From: Arhodomonas aquaeolei DSM 8974
GTDB lineage: Bacteria > Pseudomonadota > Gammaproteobacteria > Nitrococcales > Nitrococcaceae
Reading direction: 5' to 3'
Length of the DNA: 34,235 nucleotides
NCBI RefSeq assembly: GCF_000374645.1
Contig: NZ_KB894820.1
Span: 1-34,235 of the forward strand
The translations under genes and the position numbers were made by a program. Under the pieces are notes generated by a model. That model saw only the letters and a program-made list of their open reading frames with translations, made no database searches and had not been told where the DNA came from. Shown here piece after piece: positions 9,459-16,632 of the stretch. Within the stretch, counting starts at the first letter, position 1; the number at the start of each line of letters is the position of its first letter.

Positions 9459-10677
9459 CGCCGCTCTCCGCCTCCGCGGCGCGCAGGGGCATGCCCTCGG
9501 CAGGGGTGGCGATGCCGGAGGTGACCACCCGGTCCCCCGGCTCAAGGCCGCCGGAGACGAACACCCGGTCGCCGTCGCGGTAGGCGACCGTCACCTCGCG
9601 GAAAACCAGCTCGCCGTCGGCGCTCATCAGCCACAGCGTATCACCGCCGTGGAGCCAGGCCGCGCGGACCTCGTAGGCGTCCTCCAGCACCCGGCCCAGG
9701 ATCTCGCCGCGCACGAACGCACCGATCAGCAGCCGCGGCGGATCGCCCTCGCGCTCCAGCGCCAGCGGGTCGTCCACCGCCACCAGCACCCGGGCCAGTC
9801 GGCCGTCCTCCTCCAGCGAGTCGAGCACGCGGATGACCCGGCCCTGGCGGTACTCGCCGGGCGCCCAGGCGGCGTCGTAGTGCAGGCGCACGGCGGACCC
9901 GTCACCGCCCTGCCCGTCCGGCGCATCGATCCAGCGCAGCGCGCGCACCGGCACGGTGAGCTCCACCCACCAGCGCTCGGTGCCGGCCAGCTCGCCAAGC
10001 TGGGTGCTGGTGGTCACCTCCGCACCCGGCGCCACGTCCCGGGAGAGCACCACCGCGTCGAAGGGGACCGTCACCGTGGTGTGATCGAGATCCCGCTGGG
10101 CGGCGGCCACGTCGCTGCGGGCCGAGGCCACCGCGGCGCGGGCACTGTCGAGCTGCGGCTCGCGCAGCATCAGGGACTTCTCCTCCGGCGCCGGAGACTC
10201 GTCGCCGAGGATCTCGTACTCCTGCCGTGCCACCGCCTGCTGGCCCTGCTCCAGGGCGAGGTCCGAGCGGGCCCGGGTGAGCGCGGCCCGGGCCCGCTGG
10301 AGGGCGAGGCGGTAGTCCTCGTCGTCCAGGGTGAGCGCCGTATCCCCGGCGTTCAGGCGTCCACCGGGATCGAAGCCTTCAGCCAGCGAGGTCACCCGGC
10401 CGCCCACCCGCGGGCGCAGTACCAGGCGCCGGGACGGCTGGACATCGCCGTGGGCGGTGACCGTGATCCGGTGGTCCGCCGGGCTCACCGTCGCCACCTC
10501 CACCAGCCGCGCCGCGGGCTCGGGCCGCTGCTGACGGCCCACCGGCTCGTCCGTGGTCATCAGCCGGTAGGCCGCGGCACCGCCGGCGGCGAGCACCAGC
10601 AGCGTCAGCACGGTGTGCACGACGGCCCGCATGCCGCCGCGGCGCGGCGGCGTGTCCGTGGTATTCGTCCCCGTCAC
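9448..10677 (-). CDS. RND efflux membrane-fusion (adaptor) protein, HlyD/AcrA-like
   Basis: A 409-residue periplasmic adaptor linking the RND pump to the outer-membrane channel. An uncleaved N-terminal anchor (about residues 17-37) follows an Arg-containing leader; there is no lipobox, unlike AcrA itself. Barrel-sandwich half-motifs flank a helical hairpin (RVTSLAEGFDPGGRLNAGD, then a stretch rich in Ala/Arg/Asp/Gln, then VPFDAVVLSRDVAPGAEV). The C-terminal beta-barrel/membrane-proximal part ends with SGGLEPGDRVVTSG. It overlaps the upstream OMF gene by 4 bp and the downstream pump by 11 bp, so the three are translationally coupled. Confidence 0.9.
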   Translation of the reverse strand: MTGTNTTDTPPRRGGMRAVVHTVLTLLVLAAGGAAAYRLMTTDEPVGRQQRPEPAARLVEVATVSPADHRITVTAHGDVQPSRRLVLRPRVGGRVTSLAEGFDPGGRLNAGDTALTLDDEDYRLALQRARAALTRARSDLALEQGQQAVARQEYEILGDESPAPEEKSLMLREPQLDSARAAVASARSDVAAAQRDLDHTTVTVPFDAVVLSRDVAPGAEVTTSTQLGELAGTERWWVELTVPVRALRWIDAPDGQGGDGSAVRLHYDAAWAPGEYRQGRVIRVLDSLEEDGRLARVLVAVDDPLALEREGDPPRLLIGAFVRGEILGRVLEDAYEVRAAWLHGGDTLWLMSADGELVFREVTVAYRDGDRVFVSGGLEPGDRVVTSGIATPAEGMPLRAAEAESGDGG

Positions 10678-12068
10678 GTCTGTTCGTTCCCCTCATCCGT
10701 CGGCTCGCCGAAGGCGCCGCCGGCGACGGCGCGGATCAGCGCGATCCGGTCCAGCACCAGCGCCCAGCGGGCGTCGACGAGCTGGCGTTCGATATCCTGC
10801 AGGCGGCTCTGGGCATCCAGCACGTCGAGGTAATCCGCGGCGCCGTTGAAGTAGCGCGAGCGCAGCTGTGTCAGCACCCGCTCCGCGATGTCGCGCTGGC
10901 GCTGGAGCCCGTCCAGGACCCGGCGGTCGGCCCGCGCGGCGGACAGCGCCTGCTCCACCTCGGCGACCGCCTCCACCACGGTCTGGGCGTAATCGTTGAA
11001 CGCCACCGCCCGTGCCGCACGGTCGCGCTCGATGCGCGCGCTGATCGCCCCGCCCTGGTAGAGCGGCAGGGTCAGCGAGGCGGCGAGCTCGCGCACCCAG
11101 TCCTCGAACGCGCGGGCGGTGGACACGGCGGTGCTGGTCAGCGAGGCGGAGAGATCCAGGCTCGGGTAGCGCTCGGCGATGGAGGCCGCCACCGTGGCGT
11201 CCGCCGAGCGCACCCGCAGGAACGCGGCGCGCAGGTCCGGGCGGCGGCGCAGCCATGCCGAGGGCACGCCCACGTCCGGCAGCGACGGCACCGCTACGCG
11301 CTCCGGCGCGTCCTCCGGCAGCGCCAGCGCCTGCGGCGGGCGGCCGAGCAGCGCGGCCAGGTCCGCGCGCAGCCGGTCGCGCTCGCCCAGGGCCTGCTCC
11401 AGGGTGGTGCCGGTCTGCTCGGTGAGCTGGCGCTGGCGCAGCAGCTCATCGGCCGTGACCTGGCCGTTGCGGAAGCGCACCTCGATGAGATCGGCGATAC
11501 GCGCGTTGAGGTCACGCTGGCGGCGCAGCAGCTCGATGGTCTCGCGCTGGCTCAGGAGCTGGTAATAGGTGCGCGCGACCTCCGCGCTCAGCGTCACCGC
11601 TGCGGCCCGCAGGTCGAAACGGCTCGCCTGCGCCTCCAGCCCGGCGGCGCGCGCCTGGGAGGCCAGCCGTCCCCACAGGTCGACCTCGAAGCTGGCGGTC
11701 AGCGAGCCGGTGTAGCGCTCGCTGCTCTGGCCGTCGCTGCGCTGGGTGCTCGCCCCGCTGCTGGCCTGCAGCTGCGGGCGCTGGGCGGCCCCCTCCAGCC
11801 GGGCCAGCGCCCGCGCCCGGCGCAGCCGCGCCCGCGCGCCGGCGAGCGAGAAGCTGCCCGCCAGGGCCTCGCGCTCCAGCGCCGCCAGGGCCGGATCGTC
11901 GAAGTGCCGCCACCAGCGCGACGGCAGTGCACCGTCCCCGCTCGCGGAGAAGCGTTCCGGCACCGGCGCGGCATCGCGCGCGGGCATGTCGGTGTTCGGG
12001 GTGCACGCGGCGAGCACGGCGATTCCCGCACCCGCCAGCACCAGCCGCAGCGGAAGAGAACTGGTCAT
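10674..12068 (-). CDS. outer-membrane efflux lipoprotein (OprM/NodT family)
   Basis: A 464-residue TolC-superfamily channel. The signal peptide ends in the lipobox VLAAC with lipidated Cys22, typical of NodT/OprM channels. Two OEP repeats of long amphipathic helices are rich in Ala, Arg, Leu and Gln; typical strings include FDLRAAAVTLSAEVARTYYQ and RRPDLRAAFLRVRSADATVA. It is the first gene of the efflux operon and shares a 4-bp overlap with the adaptor gene. The start ATG 12068 has AAGGATC as a modest ribosome site. A GATAAT hexamer on the minus strand (12103-12098) could be the -10 of the operon, but no good -35 sits 16-18 nt above it. Confidence 0.92.
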   Translation of the reverse strand: MTSSLPLRLVLAGAGIAVLAACTPNTDMPARDAAPVPERFSASGDGALPSRWWRHFDDPALAALEREALAGSFSLAGARARLRRARALARLEGAAQRPQLQASSGASTQRSDGQSSERYTGSLTASFEVDLWGRLASQARAAGLEAQASRFDLRAAAVTLSAEVARTYYQLLSQRETIELLRRQRDLNARIADLIEVRFRNGQVTADELLRQRQLTEQTGTTLEQALGERDRLRADLAALLGRPPQALALPEDAPERVAVPSLPDVGVPSAWLRRRPDLRAAFLRVRSADATVAASIAERYPSLDLSASLTSTAVSTARAFEDWVRELAASLTLPLYQGGAISARIERDRAARAVAFNDYAQTVVEAVAEVEQALSAARADRRVLDGLQRQRDIAERVLTQLRSRYFNGAADYLDVLDAQSRLQDIERQLVDARWALVLDRIALIRAVAGGAFGEPTDEGNEQT

Positions 12069-12520
12069 CGTGATCCTTGGACTGCCCCAGCGGGGGAATT
12101 ATCCACGCTTGCCGGCACCCATGAAACGCAAACCGGGCCGCGGCGGTAAGGGTTCACGAAAATTCACAATCGGCCGGCCTCGCAGGACGGACACGACGGC
12201 CCGCGCCGCCCGGCCTGCCGGGGGATCGCGTCACGAGGGACACGGCGCGGCGCGAGACGGGATCGGCACCGTGGCCGGGGCCCACCGGCCGCAACACCAC
12301 GCGGGCACCGGCGTTCCGGGCCGCGGCGGCGGCAATGGGCCAGCCGTGCACCCCCCGGGGCTACGATGTCGGCTGCGCCCGGCGGCCGATATCGTCGCGG
12401 ACGGGTGCCCGCCCGCGTAATCACATGGACTCGTCCCCCCTGTAGAGGCATCGAGGCGCCGGGGTGGCGGGTGTACCGTCCACTGAGAGACCGTGCAGGT
12501 CGAGAAAGGCGGGCGAGTCC
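12069..12520. other. 452-bp gap upstream of the efflux operon
   Basis: No supported gene. The segment next to the efflux operon holds a possible -10 (12098-12103) and the direct repeat TTCAC-N6-TTCAC (within 12151-12166), a possible regulator site. The rest (about 12170-12520) has long open frames on both strands, as expected at this GC, but none resembles a known family. The left end of the IS110-type remnant should lie in its last 50-100 bp; no terminal repeats were recognised. Confidence 0.5.
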
Positions 12521-12763
12521 GTGGATAGGGTTATCACATTGGCGGTGGATCTGGCCAAAGAGGTTTGCTTCGCGGTGGGAGAGGATGCGTCGGGGCGAGT
12601 GTGCTTTGAACGCGGGTTTCGCTCGCGGCGTGCCTTTGAGCGTTTTCTCGAGGGGCTGTCGGGGTCGCTGGAGGTGGTGCTGGAGACGGGCTCGGGGGCG
12701 CACTACTGGGCACGGCGTCTGCGTGCTCACGCAGCGCGTGTGCGAGCACCGCAGCTCGGGTAG
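12521..12763 (+). pseudogene. IS110-family transposase, N-terminal fragment
   Basis: The first 75 or so codons of a DEDD transposase. VDRVITLAVDLAKEV carries the first catalytic Asp (residue 10) and VVLETGSGAHYWARRL carries the Glu (residue 55) of the IS110 pattern. GTG 12521 is taken as the start because the homology begins there. The frame ends at TAG 12761-12763, and that stop is supplied by the GTAG head of the REP-like palindrome at 12760. The linker and the remaining DEDD residues are absent. It shows an inactivated insertion sequence and cannot make a working enzyme. Confidence 0.75.
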
Positions 12764-13082
12764 GTCGGTTGCTCCTGGCAACCGACAGCCACGATGATGT
12801 CGCTCACGTGGCGGAGCCACACCGGCGCCGGCAATGAGGCGTGGCGCTGCCCGACAGACGAGGTCAGGGCAAACAACGGCCGGCAGGTCGTCAGGTTTTC
12901 CCGATAACCCGCAAGCAAACTGGCAACCCCCCCCGGACAACATCCAGGATCGTGCACGGCCGACAGGCCGTAGACGTCATCCCGCCGGAACACCGCCCAC
13001 GCAACGTCGCGCCCCGGACCCGGCCGCCGACCGGGAGACCGCCGGCACCCCACCTGTCGGTTGCCAGGAGCAACCGACCTAC
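12760..13082. repeat. 323-bp segment bounded by inverted GTAG-headed palindromes
   Basis: The left end (12760-12788) and right end (13054-13082) are perfect 29-bp inverted copies of each other. Each copy begins with GTAG (outermost) and contains the hairpin GTCGGTTGC - TCCTG - GCAACCGAC. This is the organisation of two REP elements in inverted orientation (a BIME-like or mobile REP pair). The 265-bp interior has no supported gene but holds another palindrome at 12950-12971. The segment sits inside an IS110 transposase remnant, replacing its middle. No target-site duplication is evident. Confidence 0.8.
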
Positions 13083-13383
13083 AGGAACGGGGCAGTCCGC
13101 CCGAGTGGCTCAATGGCGCCTTCCATGCGCTGCTCGCCGAGCTGGATGCGGCGTATCGGGTGCCGGGGGATCGGCTCGCGCGGGCGGACGCGCGGCTCAA
13201 ATGCCTCGCCGCCGAGGACCCGCAGGCAAGACGGCTGGCGACGCTCCGCCGTGGCGCAGCGAACTGTGCCACCTCGATGAGGCCTGATACATAAGTGCAG
13301 GCGGGGTTCCTTCCACCAGCCGGCGGTTGATACCAGGGGCGAGTCCATACATAGGTCGTGCACGGCCGCGAGGCCGTGTGCGA
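12950..13383. repeat. two copies of a TCGTGCACGGCC hairpin
   Basis: TCGTGCACGGCC followed after 4 nt by GGCCGT occurs at 12950-12971 and again at 13356-13383. In the second copy the right arm extends to GGCCGTGTGCGA, giving a nearly complete 12-bp stem with a GCGA loop. One copy is inside the REP-bounded segment and one lies downstream of the IS110 remnant. This suggests a second, unrelated palindromic repeat family or a duplicated end. Confidence 0.55.
13083..13294 (+). pseudogene. IS110-family transposase, internal fragment
   Basis: After the REP-bounded segment the plus strand again encodes IS110-like sequence. PEWLNGAFHALLAEL, LARADARLKCLAAEDP and ARRLATLR match the helical region just before the GxGP motif that opens the transposase_20 domain in intact members. 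Homology stops near 13250, and the frame ends at TAA 13292-13294 with unrelated residues. The frame equals that of the N-terminal fragment, but about 90 residues between the two are missing and the catalytic Ser-containing C-terminus is lost. The insertion sequence is thus both internally deleted and truncated. Confidence 0.6.
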
Positions 13384-13497
13384 CTGCCGGGACCCGGATC
13401 AACGGGCAAGGCCGTTCACCCGGGCCTCCTGGCGGAGTGGTCTGGCTCGCACCGCCAGTCTTCCGGGCAGATCCCGGGTAAACGACCCACTGGAAGG
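13295..13497. other. non-coding stretch downstream of the AraC gene
   Basis: No supported gene. It contains the second TCGTGCACGGCC hairpin and a two-step imperfect dyad: ACCCGGG and CTGGCGG near 13417-13437 pair with CCGCCAG near 13451 and CCCGGGT near 13473. The dyad lies just after the AraC stop on the minus strand and might end operon 2, but no T-tract is present. Confidence 0.45.
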
Positions 13498-14364
13498 TCA
13501 CAGCTGGCGCATCTGTGCGCCGTAGCGGTCCACCACCCGCTGGTACTGGCTCGGGGCGGCGCCCAGGTGGTTGCGGAAGAAACGCGTGAAGTGCCCCTGC
13601 TCCGAGAAGCCCAGCGAATCCGAGAGGTTGCCGAGCGTGCCCGTGCGCGAGGTCGCCAGCCACTCGCAGGCCTTCTTCATGCGGATCATGTTGAGCACCA
13701 TGTGGGGCGTCATGCCGGTGCCCTTCTTGAACAGGGCGAAGAAGTGCGCCCGCGAGAGCCCGCACTCCGCGGCGAGCTCGTCCATCCGCACCTCCTCGGC
13801 GTAGTGCGTCATCAGGTACTCGTTGGCCCGCCGGATGCGCACGTCGTAGTAGGCGGTGGGCGCACTCACGCGCATCCGCGAGAGATGGCGCCACTCAGAA
13901 AACGATTCGCAGATACCGACGAGCAGCTCCGAGAGCAGCGATTCCACCCGGTCCTGGGGCGCCGGGCCAAGCTCCATCATCTGCGCGATCAGGGTGTCGG
14001 CGATCGCGCGCATCTGCGGCGTGAGATCGACGCAGCGCCGCGAGAAGAAATCCGGGCGTCCGCTGAGCGCCAGCGAGCGCTGCAGCTCCGCGAGCCAGGT
14101 GGGCTCGATGTAGAGCGCCAGGATCAGGGTGCGCGGTGCATCCGGCCGGTGGTCGTAGTAATGCGGCTCCCATGCGTTGACGAGCACCGCCGTGCGATCG
14201 GTCAGTGGCTGCTGCTGGCCCCGCACGGAGAAATAGGTATCCGCGCCCATGGCCTTGAGCAGTACGTGGCATTCCGAATGTGCATGGGGAACCAGTGGCT
14301 CATCCATGTCCAGCAGGGCAACGCGCCCGAAGTCCCCATGAAAAACGCGCTGCGCGTTCGACAT
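13498..14364 (-). CDS. AraC-family transcriptional regulator
   Basis: A 288-residue DNA-binding regulator and the only transcription factor gene in the catabolic region. The N-terminal part (about 1-170) is a cupin-like ligand-binding domain (PHAHSECHVLLKAMGADTYF; EPHYYDHRPDAPRTLIL). The C-terminal 100 residues carry two helix-turn-helix motifs: MDELAAECGLSRAHFFALFK and LSDSLGFSEQGHFTRFFRNH, the second followed by the usual P-xxY element. ATG 14364 is preceded by AGGAGG, so an in-frame start at 14439 is rejected. It is the last gene of operon 2, 117 nt after BenE, with a 9-bp hairpin (14392-14413) in between. It probably activates both operons through the shared 20-bp element; that link is inferred. 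Confidence 0.9.
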   Translation of the reverse strand: MSNAQRVFHGDFGRVALLDMDEPLVPHAHSECHVLLKAMGADTYFSVRGQQQPLTDRTAVLVNAWEPHYYDHRPDAPRTLILALYIEPTWLAELQRSLALSGRPDFFSRRCVDLTPQMRAIADTLIAQMMELGPAPQDRVESLLSELLVGICESFSEWRHLSRMRVSAPTAYYDVRIRRANEYLMTHYAEEVRMDELAAECGLSRAHFFALFKKGTGMTPHMVLNMIRMKKACEWLATSRTGTLGNLSDSLGFSEQGHFTRFFRNHLGAAPSQYQRVVDRYGAQMRQL

Positions 14365-14391
14365 GGCTCTGCTTCCTCCTCCCCGTATAAG

Positions 14392-14413
14392 GGTGCGGCG
14401 CTCGCGCCGCACC
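14392..14413. terminator. GC-rich hairpin between benE and the AraC gene
   Basis: GGTGCGGCG - CTCG - CGCCGCACC is a perfect 9-bp stem with a 4-nt loop, 28 nt upstream of the AraC start. It has no T-tract on the minus strand, so it may attenuate rather than terminate. Confidence 0.4.
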
Positions 14414-14481
14414 GTCGATGTTACCACCTGTTCGTGCACACCGCATTGCGCACGGGCAAAAACAGGCGCCGGGGGAACGGC

Positions 14482-15750
14482 TCAGCCGGTCTGCGCCGAC
14501 CGCGTCGCCGCGGCGGCGAAGAGCCGCCCTTCCAGGACCAGCGACACCACCACACCGAAGACCAGCGCCCAGAACGGCGCGCTGATGCCGAACAGGCTCG
14601 TGCTCGACATCGCCACCACCAGCGCCACGAAGGCCCCGATCTGGTGGCCCCGATCCCGGGAGAAGGCCTGCTGGAAGGCCGTGAGCAGCACGCTGATCAT
14701 CGCCAGCCCGCCGACCGCCATGATCAGCGGCTTGGGCAGGGCGAGCACGAACGGCACTGCCGCGCCGGCCACCAGGCCGAAGCCACCGAAGAGCACGGCG
14801 TTCACCACCGTCGCCCCGTAGCGGCGCTCGGGGTCATCGCCGGCCTCGTCCGACGAGCAGATCGCGGTCATCGGCCCGGCGATGTTGGCGTTGTGGCCGC
14901 CGAGGATACCCGCGAGGATGCCGCCGATACCGCTGACCACCGTCATCGCGTTGATCGGCGGGCGGTAGCCCTCGGCCATGAGCACACCCGTGGCCTGGGC
15001 GTTCTCGGCACCGATCACCAGCAGCGACAGCGGCAGGGTGATCGCCAGGAAGCCATCCAGGGTGAAGGCCGGGGTGGTGAGCTCGGGGGCGGTGAACGCC
15101 AGCGGCACCTCCGCCGGGGACAGGCTGCCGGTGGCCAGCGCCGCGATCAGCCCCACCACCAGCGCCGCGAGCACCGGCGGGACGGCGCGCAGGAAGCGGT
15201 GCGTGAGCAGGAACGCCGCCACCGCCGCACCGGCGACCCAGGGCGCGTTGCCCACGGCGTCCACCGCGCCGGTGCCGAAGCGGATCAGCGCACCGGCGAT
15301 CATGGCCATGACGATGGGCATCGGGATCCATCGCATCACCCGTCCTATCAGACCGCTGACGCCGAGCAACAGCACCAGGACACCACTCATGATGAACGCG
15401 CCCACTGCCTCGTTGAAGCTCACCGTGGACAGCGCCCCCACGAGGATCGCCGCCCCCGGGATCGAGTACGCGCCGGTGATGGGCTGGCGGTAACGCAGCG
15501 CCATGAGCAGGCTGATCAGCCCGCCGAGCACGTAGATCGCGAACAGCCAGGCCACCGTCTGACCGCTGGTGAGGTTGCCGGACTCCGCGGCGTTGATCAC
15601 GATCAGCGCCGGGCCGGAGCAGCCGAAGATCGCCGCCACCGTGCCGGCGCTGATGGACTTCAGCGTCAGCGCCCGCGGCAGCGCCGCGATCCCGGCGCGG
15701 AAGTCGCCCCGGACCGGCGCCCCGGTGGTGTCGGTATGATTGTCTGTCAT
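14482..15750 (-). CDS. benE: BenE-family aromatic carboxylate/H+ symporter
   Basis: A 422-residue polytopic inner-membrane transporter of the benzoate:H+ symporter (BenE) family. About 11-12 hydrophobic segments are visible. Family-like strings include FGCSGPALIVINAA, RQPITGAYSIPGAAIL, GGHNANIAGPMTAICSSDEAG and RRYGATVVNAVLFGG. A clear GGGGAGAGGGGA ribosome site precedes ATG 15750. It is the sixth gene of operon 2, 50 nt after the hydratase, so it most likely imports the acid consumed by the operon (furoate in the working model; benzoate is the family's classical substrate). No benzoate dioxygenase or benzoyl-CoA ring-cleavage gene is nearby, which argues against benzoate itself. Confidence 0.88.
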   Translation of the reverse strand: MTDNHTDTTGAPVRGDFRAGIAALPRALTLKSISAGTVAAIFGCSGPALIVINAAESGNLTSGQTVAWLFAIYVLGGLISLLMALRYRQPITGAYSIPGAAILVGALSTVSFNEAVGAFIMSGVLVLLLGVSGLIGRVMRWIPMPIVMAMIAGALIRFGTGAVDAVGNAPWVAGAAVAAFLLTHRFLRAVPPVLAALVVGLIAALATGSLSPAEVPLAFTAPELTTPAFTLDGFLAITLPLSLLVIGAENAQATGVLMAEGYRPPINAMTVVSGIGGILAGILGGHNANIAGPMTAICSSDEAGDDPERRYGATVVNAVLFGGFGLVAGAAVPFVLALPKPLIMAVGGLAMISVLLTAFQQAFSRDRGHQIGAFVALVVAMSSTSLFGISAPFWALVFGVVVSLVLEGRLFAAAATRSAQTG

Positions 15751-15771
15751 GCTCCCCTCTCCCCGTTGAAT

Positions 15772-15792
15772 GCGCCGGCGCGGGGCCGGCGC
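15772..15792. terminator. hairpin between the hydratase gene and benE
   Basis: GCGCCGGC - GCGGG - GCCGGCGC, an 8-bp stem, starts 8 nt after the hydratase stop on the minus strand. No T-tract; partial terminator or mRNA-stability element. Confidence 0.35.
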
Positions 15793-15800
15793 CTGTCGTC

Positions 15801-16604
15801 TCAGCAGCCGCGGAACTCCGGCGGACGCTTCTCGCCGAACGCCTCCACGCCCTCGCGGAAATCATCCGAGGTGCGCAGCCGGCTGTAGCAGTGGCCCTCC
15901 ATCTCGATGGCCACGGCCAGGCTGGCGTTCTCGCCGTCGTTGAGCAGCCGCTTGGCGGTGCGCTGCGCCAGCGGCGAGAAGCCACGGAGCTCCTCGACCA
16001 GGGCGTCCGTCGCCGCCTCCAGCTCGCCGTCGGCGACGCAGTCCGCGGCGATGCCCCAGTCGTGGGCGTCGGCACCGGTGATGCGCTTGGCGCGCATGAC
16101 CATGTTCTTGGTGCGGGCGACGCCGATGAGCTTCTGCAGCCGTGCGGAGCCGCCGGAACCCGGGATCTGGCCGAGGCGCTGCTCCGGCAGGGCGTAGCGG
16201 CAGGTCTCGCTGGCGATGCGGAAGTCGCAGGCCAGCGACAGCTCGAAACCGACGCCGAAGCAGTAGCCGCGGTTGGCGGCGATCACCGGCTTGTTGCAGC
16301 GCTCCGGGGCGGCGACGTTCCAGGCGAGGTGGGAGACGTGCTCCGGGCTCGCCTCCAGGAAGCCCTTGATATCGCCGCCGCTGGAGAAGTGATTGCCCTC
16401 GGCGCGCAGCACGATCACGCGCACGTCCGGGTGGGCGTCCAGGGCCTCGAACACGGCGCGGAGCTCGTCGCGCTGGGGCATGGAGATCACGTTCAGCGGC
16501 GGCCGCCCCAGGACGATGTCGCCCCGCTCGCGCTCGGCGTCGACGTGGACCTGGAAGCCGTCGAACGGGCCTTCCAGGGTGCGGTGTACGGTGTCTAGAT
16601 CCAT
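15801..16604 (-). CDS. hmfE: enoyl-CoA hydratase-family enzyme, HmfE-like (2-oxoglutaroyl-CoA hydrolase candidate)
   Basis: A 267-residue crotonase-fold protein. The oxyanion-hole strings are SSGGDIKGF (74-82) and ANRGYCFGVGFE. Both glutamates used by hydratases are present: E121 and E141 (ALPE). IPGSGGSARL follows. In the furoate pathway the corresponding protein hydrolyses 2-oxoglutaroyl-CoA or handles the ring-opened CoA ester; retention of both Glu means hydration chemistry is equally possible. The gene is fifth in the order Mo/FAD/2Fe-2S/ligase/hydratase, 28 nt after the ligase, with an AGGG ribosome site before ATG 16604. The family is certain; the specific role rests on synteny. Confidence 0.8.
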   Translation of the reverse strand: MDLDTVHRTLEGPFDGFQVHVDAERERGDIVLGRPPLNVISMPQRDELRAVFEALDAHPDVRVIVLRAEGNHFSSGGDIKGFLEASPEHVSHLAWNVAAPERCNKPVIAANRGYCFGVGFELSLACDFRIASETCRYALPEQRLGQIPGSGGSARLQKLIGVARTKNMVMRAKRITGADAHDWGIAADCVADGELEAATDALVEELRGFSPLAQRTAKRLLNDGENASLAVAIEMEGHCYSRLRTSDDFREGVEAFGEKRPPEFRGC

Positions 16605-16632
16605 GATGTTTCCCTTGTGGTGATTGCCGTGC

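Noticed and set aside
12789-13053. A small gene or transposase inside the REP-bounded segment
   Set aside because: Open frames exist in several registers but give Arg/Pro-rich strings with no family pattern and no ribosome site.
13327-15888. Plus-strand 853-codon frame opposite the AraC and BenE genes
   Set aside because: Antisense shadow of two genes with clear family motifs.
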